From assembly GCA_016845065.1 (NCBI GenBank), contig JAERTG010000027.1, positions 1 to 45,210 of the forward strand: a DNA stretch of 45,210 bases, read 5' to 3'. Below are positions 32,796 through 40,830 of this stretch, in pieces. Every line of letters starts with the position of its first letter. Position 1 is the stretch's first letter. The DNA is from Fidelibacterota bacterium. Its GTDB lineage: Bacteria; Fidelibacterota; UBA8477; JABMPR01. The translations under genes and the position numbers were made by a program. Below the pieces are notes generated by a model that was not told the origin of the DNA, made no database searches, and worked only from the letters and a program-made list of their open reading frames with translations.

Positions 32796-35135
32796 GTGAA
32801 AATTGTTTTAAGAGGATCCATCGTATTATTGTTATGTATGCAGGTGTTTTGGGCCTGTTCAATTCCGAGAGTATCAAAAACTGAAAGCAAGAATATGAAA
32901 ATTATACCTAATCCACAGCATATTTTGGTTCAGGAGGGTGAGTTTATTTTTGCCCAGACCACTTCCGTTTGGATTTCAGATGAAATAACCAACAAGGCAT
33001 TTTTTAATGATTATCTAAACACATCAATTCCAAATATGAGTCAGGGTTCATCTGAAAAAGCGCAGATAAGAATTAGTCTCACACAAGAAATTAATCTACC
33101 TGAGGAAGGCTATCAGTTTCATGTAGATAACGATCAGGTAAGCATCCTTGCGCAAGATGATCGAGGCGTATTTTACGGCATTCAGACACTACGACAGCTC
33201 TTGCCATCAGCAGTTGAGCAGGGAGTAAGCACCCTTGATGGTCACAGAATTCAAGCTGTCCATATTAAAGATTACCCAAGGTTTGGATGGCGGGGTATGC
33301 ATCTTGATGTTTCTCGTCATTTTTTTCCATTGGAGTTTGTAAAAAGATATATCGACATGATCGCACTCCACAAAATGAATGTGTTTCACTGGCATCTTTC
33401 GGATGACAATGGATGGCGGCTTGAAATAAAGAACTACCCCAAGCTTACTGAAATATGTGCCTGGCGTGTGGATCGGGAACATGAGGACTGGCGCAAATGG
33501 TCTCCTATTGAACCTGGAGAAGAAAGTAGCTATGGTGGCTTCTATACTCAGGATGAGGTACGTGAAATAGTGGCATATGCAGCTGCCAGACAGATAACGG
33601 TTATCCCTGAGATAGAGATGCCAGGACACTCCTCAGAGATTTTTGCTGCTTATCCTGAGTTATCCTGCAGGGGCGAAATGCTTCCTGTTCGTCCCGGGAG
33701 TTATTGGCCCAATGAAGATATTTTCTGTGCAGGAAATGATTCTGTATTTGTTTTCCTCGAAAACATTCTGGATGAGGTAGTTGAACTTTTCCCAGCTGAG
33801 TACATCCATATTGGGGGAGACGAAGCCCGCAAAACCTACTGGAAAACCTGTGAAAAATGTCAGAACCGCATATCAACTGAGGGTTTGGCCAATGAGCATG
33901 AATTGCAGAGCTGGTTTATACAGAAAATGGAAAAATACATCAATTCGAAGGGCAAAAAATTGATAGGATGGGATGAGATTCTAGAAGGTGGTTTAGCTCA
34001 GGATGCCACCGTCATGTCCTGGCGGGGTGTTGCAGGTGGAGTAGCCGCAGCTAAAGCTGGTCATGATGTAGTCATGACCCCAACATCGCATGTTTACTTT
34101 GATTATTACCAAGGTGACCCTAAAACCGAGCCTCAGGCAATAGGAGGGTATACACCCCTAAAAAAAGTATACTCCTATGAGCCAATTCCAGAGGAATTAA
34201 ACGCTGAAGAAGCTAAATATGTTCTGGGATCACAGGCTAATTTGTGGACAGAATTTGTCAAAACCAGCTCTCATGCGGAATACATGGTGTTGCCTAGAAT
34301 GACTGCCCTATCTGAGGTTCTATGGTCATCAAAGGACCATCGTGATTGGTCTGACTTCCAAAATCGTCTACAGGGATTATTGCTCAGATTTGAATCTCTG
34401 GAATGGAACTACAGCCCAGGCTCCTTTCTGATAGACATCGTCCCGGCGCGACCTTTAAAAACGGATGAATTAGTAGTCGAACTGATTTCGGAGCAGGCTC
34501 ATCATGATATTCGTTATACGCTTGACGGGACGCCTCCTGATGGGAAATCCACCCTTTATGAGGAGGAACTACTCTTGAAGCAGGATGCGAAAATCCGAGC
34601 TGGACTTTTTAAGGGATCAAGCAGTTTAGGTCGTATAGCTGAAAGAGATTTTTCCTTCCATGAAGCTCTGGGGAGTACCTTGTCATACAAGATGAAATAC
34701 CATGTGCGTTACACCGGTGGAGGTGATAATGGGTTGGTTGACGGTATTCTTGGATCGGACAATTTTAAGGATGGCACCTGGCAAGGATTTGAGGGGAACG
34801 ATCTGGAACTCTTTCTTGACCTGGGTGAGAGTAAGGAAATATTTAAGGTTGAAGTGAACTTTTTGCAGTCTACCAAGGCTTGGATATTTATGCCTGAATA
34901 CTTTGAAGTGAGTTTCTCTCTGGACGGAGAAACCTGGAAAATTATTCAGCGTGTAGAAAATGAAGTATCTGAAAAAACTGAGGATACTGTTATCAATCGA
35001 CTCACCGCAGACTTTCCCACTGAGGCTACGCAATACATAAAAGTTTTAGCGAAAAACCGAGGGGTATGTCCAGAATGGCATCCAGGAGCAGGTGAAAAGT
35101 CTTGGATATTCTGTGATGAGGTTGTTGTTCGATAA
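32796..35135 (+). CDS. GH20 beta-N-acetylhexosaminidase, probable lipoprotein
   Basis: A GTG at 32796 with AAGAGGGGAAA upstream is the start, giving 779 residues. The signal ends around VFWAC; C21 may be lipidated, although the lipobox is not perfect. Residues about 35-150 form the GH20b domain and about 155-510 the catalytic barrel. Motifs are WRGMHLDVSRHFF, FHWHLSDDNGWRLEIK, PEIEMPGHS and the Asp-Glu catalytic pair D342-E343 in HIGGDEARKTYW. A chitobiase/hexosaminidase C-terminal strand set (DIRYTLDGTPP, about 570) and a discoidin-like domain (about 630-779) follow, the latter probably for glycan binding. It removes terminal GlcNAc or GalNAc from chitin oligomers, glycans or peptidoglycan fragments. 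It shares a unit with the GH97 gene. Confidence 0.94.
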   Translation: MKIVLRGSIVLLLCMQVFWACSIPRVSKTESKNMKIIPNPQHILVQEGEFIFAQTTSVWISDEITNKAFFNDYLNTSIPNMSQGSSEKAQIRISLTQEINLPEEGYQFHVDNDQVSILAQDDRGVFYGIQTLRQLLPSAVEQGVSTLDGHRIQAVHIKDYPRFGWRGMHLDVSRHFFPLEFVKRYIDMIALHKMNVFHWHLSDDNGWRLEIKNYPKLTEICAWRVDREHEDWRKWSPIEPGEESSYGGFYTQDEVREIVAYAAARQITVIPEIEMPGHSSEIFAAYPELSCRGEMLPVRPGSYWPNEDIFCAGNDSVFVFLENILDEVVELFPAEYIHIGGDEARKTYWKTCEKCQNRISTEGLANEHELQSWFIQKMEKYINSKGKKLIGWDEILEGGLAQDATVMSWRGVAGGVAAAKAGHDVVMTPTSHVYFDYYQGDPKTEPQAIGGYTPLKKVYSYEPIPEELNAEEAKYVLGSQANLWTEFVKTSSHAEYMVLPRMTALSEVLWSSKDHRDWSDFQNRLQGLLLRFESLEWNYSPGSFLIDIVPARPLKTDELVVELISEQAHHDIRYTLDGTPPDGKSTLYEEELLLKQDAKIRAGLFKGSSSLGRIAERDFSFHEALGSTLSYKMKYHVRYTGGGDNGLVDGILGSDNFKDGTWQGFEGNDLELFLDLGESKEIFKVEVNFLQSTKAWIFMPEYFEVSFSLDGETWKIIQRVENEVSEKTEDTVINRLTADFPTEATQYIKVLAKNRGVCPEWHPGAGEKSWIFCDEVVVR

Positions 35136-35163
35136 TAAAAATCTATGATGACTGCACTGTTTG

Positions 35164-35382
35164 TTATTTTTCCGGTTTGTATTGGAAAATTTTTTCCAGG
35201 GGAACTTGAAACACATCAGCAATTTTGAACGCCAACTCCAATGTGGGGGAATATTTCCTGGACTCAATGGCTATGATGGTCTGCCTGGTTACACCAATGT
35301 TTTTAGCTAATTCTTGCTGAGTCATTTCATCGTGATCAAACCTGAGCTTTCGCATATTGTTTTGAATGCTGCAGGGTGGCAT
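35164..35382 (-). CDS. small XRE-family HTH regulator (pair B)
   Basis: The start at 35382 has GAGGT five bases upstream, and its A is shared with the stop codon of the membrane-protein gene (TGATG). This gives 72 residues, [16 protein letters not shown] and so on. The HTH is clear: [59 protein letters not shown]. It resembles the regulator of pair A (both end in EEVFQL/EKIFQY after KY-x-PSL/PTL), but it is not a recent copy. It probably regulates its own two-gene operon. It converges on the GH20 gene across 28 bases. Confidence 0.9.
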   Translation of the reverse strand: MPPCSIQNNMRKLRFDHDEMTQQELAKNIGVTRQTIIAIESRKYSPTLELAFKIADVFQVPLEKIFQYKPEK

Positions 35383-35810
35383 CACACACCTCGTTGGTAG
35401 TAGATAAGCTGAGTTACAAATCCTACAATTTCTGAGACCACGAAGAAGACGATAAACACATTCATCAGCATGAGAGCTGAAGGATTGAGATAGAAGCTGA
35501 TACAGGCTAGCCACACTCCCGAAATCAGGATATAATGCGAGATGCTGGTGGCTTTCAGTCTGATAAGCGTTTCCCGCTCATCTCCACCGTCCTTAACTTC
35601 GTCACGATAAATGATAGCCATGATGCTCTGGATAACGACCTGAGCAAGAATAGTTACCGTTATTACCCCGATAAACACAGTGATGAGACTTTTTTCAGGA
35701 ATCTCCGGGTTTTCAATGACAGCGAGAACCCGACTGAAGTAATAGATAAACATGGTAGAGGTGATGATGAGGGATGCCCAGATACTTTTTTCCTGGTATG
35801 ATAGATTCAT
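35382..35810 (-). CDS. four-helix membrane protein (pair B)
   Basis: The 142-residue protein has four hydrophobic segments (about residues 9-28, 43-65, 89-106 and 110-132). A charged loop, [25 protein letters not shown], lies between the second and third. The [13 protein letters not shown] loop occupies the same place as [14 protein letters not shown] in the membrane protein of pair A and follows the DERE/DEM pattern seen in DUF2178-like proteins. An AAGGA site precedes the ATG by about nine bases. It is the first gene of the coupled pair with the XRE regulator. The function is unknown. Confidence 0.78.
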   Translation of the reverse strand: MNLSYQEKSIWASLIITSTMFIYYFSRVLAVIENPEIPEKSLITVFIGVITVTILAQVVIQSIMAIIYRDEVKDGGDERETLIRLKATSISHYILISGVWLACISFYLNPSALMLMNVFIVFFVVSEIVGFVTQLIYYQRGV

Positions 35811-35845
35811 GTTAAGGTTCCTTTACTAAATGTTAATAAACTTGT

Positions 35846-35869
35846 ACATAATGTAAAGTATAAATAACA
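35846..35869 (-). promoter_or_regulatory. promoter-like element of XRE pair B similar to pair A
   Basis: These 24 bases start ACATAATGTA and end AATAACA on the forward strand. They match 18 of 24 positions, without gaps, to 28285-28308 upstream of pair A. Both carry a minus-strand TATACT that could be a -10 box (here 35857-35862, 46 bases before the start codon). An ATG-rich partial palindrome surrounds it (AATGT at 35850-35854, ACATT at 35867-35871). Another possible promoter on the minus strand is TTGCAC-18-CATTAT, overlapping the same site. Confidence 0.4.
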
Positions 35870-36003
35870 TTGTGCAACCACTAGTTACTGAAGTGATTCT
35901 TTTCCTCGGCGGTTCTGTTGAGTGAAGAGATGGGAGTGAAACCCTAAAGAAAGCCAACCTGACCAAATCAGATTACTCGTAGGTGAATAGAGAGTGCTGA
36001 CCT

Positions 36004-37083
36004 TTATTCCTGAGTGTATTGCCTTACTGATTCTGTGCCGGCAAGAATGCGAAGTCCTGCTTGAGCAAGTGCCTCCATCTCGTTCTCACCTGGCTCGATA
36101 TAAACTTTTGTGAGGGCTTGAACACGTGTGGTGATAGAAGTGCACACCAATTGCGAATGTGCCATCCCACCAGTCAGCAGAATTCCATCCAAATCGAAGG
36201 TGAGTACAGAAGCCATGGCAGCTATCTCTTTAGAAATTTGATATACCATCGCTTCGAAGACGAGTTCCGCCTCTGAATCGCCTCGCTGAATTTTCTTCTC
36301 TACTTGCTGAAGATCAGCGGTACCCAGGTAGCCCTTCAAACCACTTTCCTTTGAAAGAAGATTCTCAATCGATGAACGGTCTGTGTTTTCATCAAAGACA
36401 AGGTCAAGAATACCTGAGGTTGGCAGTGCTCCCGCACGCTCGGGACTAAATGGTCCCATGCCCAGAAGCGCATCATTGACATCAATCATCTGGCCATTCC
36501 GAAGTGCTGCTACTGAAATACCACCACCCATATGACATACTACCCAGGAGCTTTCAGTATAATTTTTGTTCAGCCGCAAGCAGAGCTTTCTTAAACTGGA
36601 CTTAATGTTAAGGGCATGACTACGCGATTTCCGCTCTATTCCAGGTACACCTGATATTCTCGCGATGGGTTCAAATTCATCTGATGTGATTGGATCGGAT
36701 ATATAGACGGGGCTTTGATAATCCTTGCCGATTTTGTCACCAATCAGGGCTGCTAAATTGCTGGCGTGTTTGGAATATTTGTTGGTACGCAGGTCCTCAA
36801 GCATATGATCATTGACTTGATAGCTCCCACCGCTTAGTGGACGCAGGGGTGCACCTCTGGTCATGATAATATGCGGATGTATATCCGCTGATTTGACGTA
36901 TTGCTCCACAACTTTATAGCGGGTCTCTATTTGCTCATGAATGGTCCCTCCCAAATGGGAATGTGCTATCTGGGTTTCATTCACAATATCCAACTGGTCA
37001 GTCTCCACATCAAAGCTGTAGAAGGCCAGTTTGGTAGATGTAGAGCCAGGATTTATAATCAGGATGTGACCACGGTTGATCAT
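36004..37083 (-). CDS. buk: butyrate kinase
   Basis: The 359-residue protein belongs to the acetate/butyrate kinase branch of the ASKHA fold. It has IINPGSTSTKLAFYSFD at the N-terminus (phosphate loop), TRGAPLRPLSGGSYQVN, the substrate and ATP region VVCHMGGGISVAALRNGQMIDV, and DGILLTGGMAHS near the C-terminus. The length and the RGAPLRPLSGG motif point to butyrate kinase, not acetate kinase, which is about 400 residues. It interconverts butyryl phosphate plus ADP with butyrate plus ATP; branched acyl groups are also used in the family. No phosphotransbutyrylase gene is next to it. The ribosome site is weak (AGAAAG). Confidence 0.92.
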   Translation of the reverse strand: MINRGHILIINPGSTSTKLAFYSFDVETDQLDIVNETQIAHSHLGGTIHEQIETRYKVVEQYVKSADIHPHIIMTRGAPLRPLSGGSYQVNDHMLEDLRTNKYSKHASNLAALIGDKIGKDYQSPVYISDPITSDEFEPIARISGVPGIERKSRSHALNIKSSLRKLCLRLNKNYTESSWVVCHMGGGISVAALRNGQMIDVNDALLGMGPFSPERAGALPTSGILDLVFDENTDRSSIENLLSKESGLKGYLGTADLQQVEKKIQRGDSEAELVFEAMVYQISKEIAAMASVLTFDLDGILLTGGMAHSQLVCTSITTRVQALTKVYIEPGENEMEALAQAGLRILAGTESVRQYTQE

Positions 37084-37222
37084 GTTAGTACTTTCTAATA
37101 GTTTGGTACGAAATTAAGTATGTGAAATCATAATACACCACATTCTTGCCCCGGTTTGCAAGTTTTATCCTGAGATTTTTGATATGAGTATGACCTGTAA
37201 TGGAAGCTCACTATATTGAGGA

Positions 37223-37606
37223 ATGGAACACTCCAGAAAGATGATGAAATGGTTAATGCCCCTCACACATTTATATGTGTCTTCTCTACTGTCCGTTCTA
37301 ACCGCATTCGTGTCTTTTCAGTCTGCTGAACTTGATCAAAAAACCCTGATCACCTTTGTGGCTTATTATTTCATCCTGGGATCGATGACATTCATGTTCA
37401 GAGTAAGAGCAAAGCTTATAAACCCCAAAACAAAACAACTCCTTCAGTTTAGCTTTTTCCTGTTGGGTTTCGTTCTCATGCTGACTGCTGCACTAGGTAT
37501 GCTCTCGGGGAATTTTAGTATGGGTATCGTGTTTTTGTTTGTGCTATTTTCACCTGGTCTGGCAATTTTAAGAGCAGGTTTACATTTCAACACAACTGGA
37601 GAATAA
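37223..37606 (+). CDS. hypothetical membrane protein (127 aa)
   Basis: The protein has four hydrophobic segments (about residues 10-30, 40-58, 72-92 and 97-117) with a basic loop, RVRAKLINPKTKQ, between the second and third. Two starts are possible, ATG at 37223 or at 37241 (MMKWLMP); GAGGA is too close to the first, and AGAAAG precedes the second. I do not recognise a family. The next gene begins directly after its stop codon (TAA then ATG), so the two are one unit with a lipoprotein hydrolase. Confidence 0.7.
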   Translation: MEHSRKMMKWLMPLTHLYVSSLLSVLTAFVSFQSAELDQKTLITFVAYYFILGSMTFMFRVRAKLINPKTKQLLQFSFFLLGFVLMLTAALGMLSGNFSMGIVFLFVLFSPGLAILRAGLHFNTTGE

Positions 37607-38434
37607 ATGTCCCATCTAAGAACAATTTACGGAATACTCATAGGATCTATCATCCTGATCCTCCTCGTCGCATGTGGTGGCAGTGCTTCCGGTGTAGCAG
37701 AAACCTCAGTAATACCACAACGTACAGTCGATGGAATTGCCAGTTTTGACATACACGTTTTTGGAGAGGGGACAGAGATTAGAGCTGCAGGCCAGCACCT
37801 CATGGATCAATCCCTGGGTGTCATTGAGCTCAGGAATGGAGAGCAAAGCAATGATAGTGTACTGGTCATGACAGTTCACGGGTATGACTCAAGGGGATAC
37901 GAGTGGATCACAGGACTAAAAAACCTGGCTCATCATTATGGTTCTGTATTCTTTTACAGGTATGACTGGGAACAATGCCCAGACCAGATAGCGGCTCATC
38001 TTGCTTCAGAGATTAAAAGGATAGAGAAGAGTGGCAGATATAACAAGGTGATTATTTTTGGTCATTCCTATGGCGGGATGGTAGTGACCTATGCAGCCTC
38101 TGGACTTGGAAAATTAAAAGCAGATATTCATGTTATTGCCGCTCCACTAAGTGGCTTTCCAAAACTATTGGATGAGTGCGATAATTTAAGTTACGATAGT
38201 GGTGATAAGTTGAAATACCCGGAATGGAAAAATTCAGTACGTCTTATTCAGCATCGAACTGCACATGCTCAGGATGGCGCTTTCAGAGAATTAGCCAGCG
38301 ATCCTCAGGATGTGGATTTACCCTTTTTTCAAACCCATGAATTGCCACCAACTATGGATGGACACCGACTTGGTCATAATTGGTCTGTTACATGGGTACT
38401 GGACAAACACGTTGGAAAACCCCATCGCCTCTAG
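37607..38434 (+). CDS. alpha/beta-hydrolase lipoprotein
   Basis: The 275-residue protein begins with a lipoprotein signal (lipobox LVAC, C23; then GGSASG). The hydrolase core has VLVMTVHGYDSRG (oxyanion region), a VFFYRYDW strand and the nucleophile elbow FGHSYGGMV with S154. HVIAAPLSGFP and a late His in MDGHRLGHNWSV complete a plausible triad. The form resembles lipases or esterases of the alpha/beta-hydrolase fold, but the substrate is unknown. It is cotranscribed with the small membrane-protein gene ending one base before it. Confidence 0.8.
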   Translation: MSHLRTIYGILIGSIILILLVACGGSASGVAETSVIPQRTVDGIASFDIHVFGEGTEIRAAGQHLMDQSLGVIELRNGEQSNDSVLVMTVHGYDSRGYEWITGLKNLAHHYGSVFFYRYDWEQCPDQIAAHLASEIKRIEKSGRYNKVIIFGHSYGGMVVTYAASGLGKLKADIHVIAAPLSGFPKLLDECDNLSYDSGDKLKYPEWKNSVRLIQHRTAHAQDGAFRELASDPQDVDLPFFQTHELPPTMDGHRLGHNWSVTWVLDKHVGKPHRL

Positions 38435-38549
38435 TTCAACATTGCCCATCATGTAATCAGTACTTGCGGAAAATAGTATAGAGCATATTTTTAACCCATA
38501 GGTAGCAAACATTGAATGAGTTTGGCTTTTAGCTGGTAGGAGGCTCGCT

Positions 38550-39083
38550 GTGAATAAAAAAATCTTAATCTCTCTGATCCTTATTGTTGGATTGACTTTG
38601 CCGGCGCTATCTCAAACACCTCAAGTCTATTGGGGCTTATCCTGGTCAATGACCGAGGCACAAATTGATTCTGCTCTCCAGGAGGTATTCAAGGATAAGA
38701 AGTTAGCCACAAAGACGAATTATACAGATAATCGTCAATTGTCTGGATTCTCATATCGTATTGGAGAGAAGGGAATCGCAAAAATCTATGTATGGTTCAA
38801 CATAAAAGCTGATGAAAAGGTTTCCATCCATTCCATCGAAGTGCTCTATAATTTTGATTATCCATATGACGCCAAACGTTTTAAGCAGGCATATTTTGAA
38901 AAATATGGACATGTTTTTGAAGAAAACGCCGTACCCTATCAAACAGAAGAGGGTACTTCAGTCGTGCTCCGTACCGTGAAAGAACCTACTCCTGGTGTTT
39001 TGGGTCAGACTGTGTTTCAAGTGAGTATGCTAAGTCCCAATCCCTTCGAAATGACAGAAGAAAACATGGATTTTCTGTTCTAA
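38550..39083 (+). CDS. exported hypothetical protein (177 aa)
   Basis: Translation begins at GTG with a strong GTAGGAGG seven bases upstream, which makes the start secure. A signal peptide (about residues 1-21, ending ALSQ) is followed by a domain starting YWGLSWSMTEAQIDSAL. The WGxxxxMtxxqv pattern, followed by a strand-rich region and a YFEKYG segment, is common in periplasmic hypothetical proteins that look like single-domain substrate-binding or assembly proteins. I know no function for it. It stands alone between the lipoprotein hydrolase and the methyltransferase. Confidence 0.7.
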   Translation: MNKKILISLILIVGLTLPALSQTPQVYWGLSWSMTEAQIDSALQEVFKDKKLATKTNYTDNRQLSGFSYRIGEKGIAKIYVWFNIKADEKVSIHSIEVLYNFDYPYDAKRFKQAYFEKYGHVFEENAVPYQTEEGTSVVLRTVKEPTPGVLGQTVFQVSMLSPNPFEMTEENMDFLF

Positions 39084-39258
39084 TCTAATTCCTTTGTTTT
39101 ACAGTTTTTACCTAGCACTGATATCTTCTCCCAAGGGGATACCAACTTCGCTAGGGTGATGTTCAACTTAATCCACCTTAAGTAATTTAAACATCGGCAT
39201 ATTTTTTGCCCCTTTGCCTATCTGGTTAGATACAGGCAGAGGAAGCAACAGAACGGCG

Positions 39259-39885
39259 ATGATCGAGCAATACAGTCAAATTCTAGGAACAATCATTCTG
39301 GTTGGATCAGCTGTCATTGGGGGCATTCTCATCCTTGCACCTGGATCTATTCGTTTGCAACGTCCTGAGTGCGGCTGGGAGGGATGGACCTTCAATATTT
39401 TAAATCTATTATTTTTTCTGGTTTTGATTCCCCTCTGTGGGGCCACCATGCTCCTGGAAATCCACGTCCCAATTTTCATATGTGTGAAAATGCAATATAC
39501 ATCGCTCATTATTGTGTTTGAATCGGTTGGATTGTTGCTATTCGTGTTGGGGGGTATTCTGCTTCTCTGGAGTCGACTTTCACTCCGAAGAAGTTTTAGG
39601 TTGGCCGGAGTGAAACCAAGTCAGACTGATTACCTCACTCTCCACGGACCCTATAAGCTTATTAGACATCCCATGTATTTATCAGCTATTATGGTTCTAT
39701 TGGGTCTAACATTTATCCTCGCATCCCTTCTGATGGGGGTCATGTTTATTGTGATGCTCTGGCTGATTAAAAGACTTATCCCAAGAGAAGAGATTCAGCT
39801 AGATCAGGCTTATCCCATGGCATATTTAGAATATTGCCGCAGGGTGCCGGGGTCCATGTTTCCCTCAAAAAGAATAGCTGATTAA
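39259..39885 (+). CDS. isoprenylcysteine carboxyl methyltransferase-like membrane protein
   Basis: I take the ATG at 39259 (208 residues, MIEQYSQILG). A TTG at 39214 would extend it upstream without a better site; the nearest purine run, AGAGGAAG, is 13 bases away. The protein has about five membrane segments. The C-terminal half carries the ICMT/PEMT motif GPYKLIRHPMYLSAIMVLLGL, then REEIQLDQAYPMAYLEYCRRVP, which builds the SAM-binding site in the family. Bacterial members methylate lipids or unknown membrane substrates; bacteria do not isoprenylate CAAX proteins, so the classical substrate is unlikely. Confidence 0.85.
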   Translation: MIEQYSQILGTIILVGSAVIGGILILAPGSIRLQRPECGWEGWTFNILNLLFFLVLIPLCGATMLLEIHVPIFICVKMQYTSLIIVFESVGLLLFVLGGILLLWSRLSLRRSFRLAGVKPSQTDYLTLHGPYKLIRHPMYLSAIMVLLGLTFILASLLMGVMFIVMLWLIKRLIPREEIQLDQAYPMAYLEYCRRVPGSMFPSKRIAD

Positions 39886-40005
39886 ATTTCTCAGACTATT
39901 TTCTCATTTTCTAACAATTCAAGATTTACTTCGTGCATTTATCATGGAATCATGTTTATTTGAATTCAGTTCAGAAATTCACTCACCTGAATCATAGGAG
40001 TCGAA

Positions 40006-40809
40006 ATGAAGATATTTATTTCTGCAGATATTGAAGGTATTACCGGCATTGGGCATTGGAATGAAACGGACAAAGCATTTCCCAATGAGTATTCCTGGTT
40101 TCAAAAACAAATGACTGCAGAAGTTGCAGTTGCCGCTGAGGCTGCCGTGGCAGGTGGGGCGACTGAAATTCTGATTAAAGATGCTCATGATTCTGGAAGA
40201 AACCTCATCCTGGATGAATTACCTGTAATATGTAAAGTAGTTCGAGGATGGGCTGGACATCCCTTATCAATGGTTCAGGAAGTGGATGAAAGCTTTGATG
40301 CCATCATGTTTGTCGGATATCATTCCAGAGCAGGACAAAATACAAACACATTGGCCCACACCATGTCCTCGTCTAGAATTGCCAGGATGACTTTGAATGG
40401 TCAGGATATGTCAGAATTCTATTTGCATGGCCTGGCTGCCTCATACTACGGTGTTCCCTCAATATTTGTCTCTGGAGATGAAGGGCTGTGTTCTGAAGTG
40501 GCTCAGCATAATTCTAATATTCAGACTGTTGCAACTATCAGAGGAGAGGGTAGTTCTGTGATTTCGGAGCATCCTAGTCGGACATTAAAAATGATTAAAG
40601 CTGGGGTTACAAAAGCTTTTGCAGGAGATTTTTCAAAGGGTTTGCTCAACATCCCTAAAAATCTTGAATTTTCTATTGAGTTTAAAAAACATCAGGAAGC
40701 CTATCGGGCCTCATTTTATCCAGGAGCCTCACTTTTAAATCCAGTCACTGTAGGTTTTAAAACTGAGGACTATTATGAGGTTCTGAGATTTAATCTTTTT
40801 GCATATTAG
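40006..40809 (+). CDS. dppA: DppA-type D-aminopeptidase (M55)
   Basis: The 267-residue protein fits the M55 family in length. The zinc ligands of Bacillus subtilis DppA (D8, E10, H60, H104, E133, from memory) correspond to D8 and E10 in SADIEGITGI, H61 in KDAHDSGRN, H106 in GYHSRAG and E137 in MSEFYLHG. The FVSGDEGLC and PSRTL segments are also typical. It releases N-terminal D-amino acids, chiefly D-Ala from D-Ala-containing di- or tripeptides, in a decameric cage. It may help reuse peptidoglycan peptides, in line with the nearby GH20 enzyme. No dpp transporter genes are next to it. Confidence 0.9.
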   Translation: MKIFISADIEGITGIGHWNETDKAFPNEYSWFQKQMTAEVAVAAEAAVAGGATEILIKDAHDSGRNLILDELPVICKVVRGWAGHPLSMVQEVDESFDAIMFVGYHSRAGQNTNTLAHTMSSSRIARMTLNGQDMSEFYLHGLAASYYGVPSIFVSGDEGLCSEVAQHNSNIQTVATIRGEGSSVISEHPSRTLKMIKAGVTKAFAGDFSKGLLNIPKNLEFSIEFKKHQEAYRASFYPGASLLNPVTVGFKTEDYYEVLRFNLFAY

Positions 40810-40830
40810 GAGCAATTAGCCTTTCCATAA

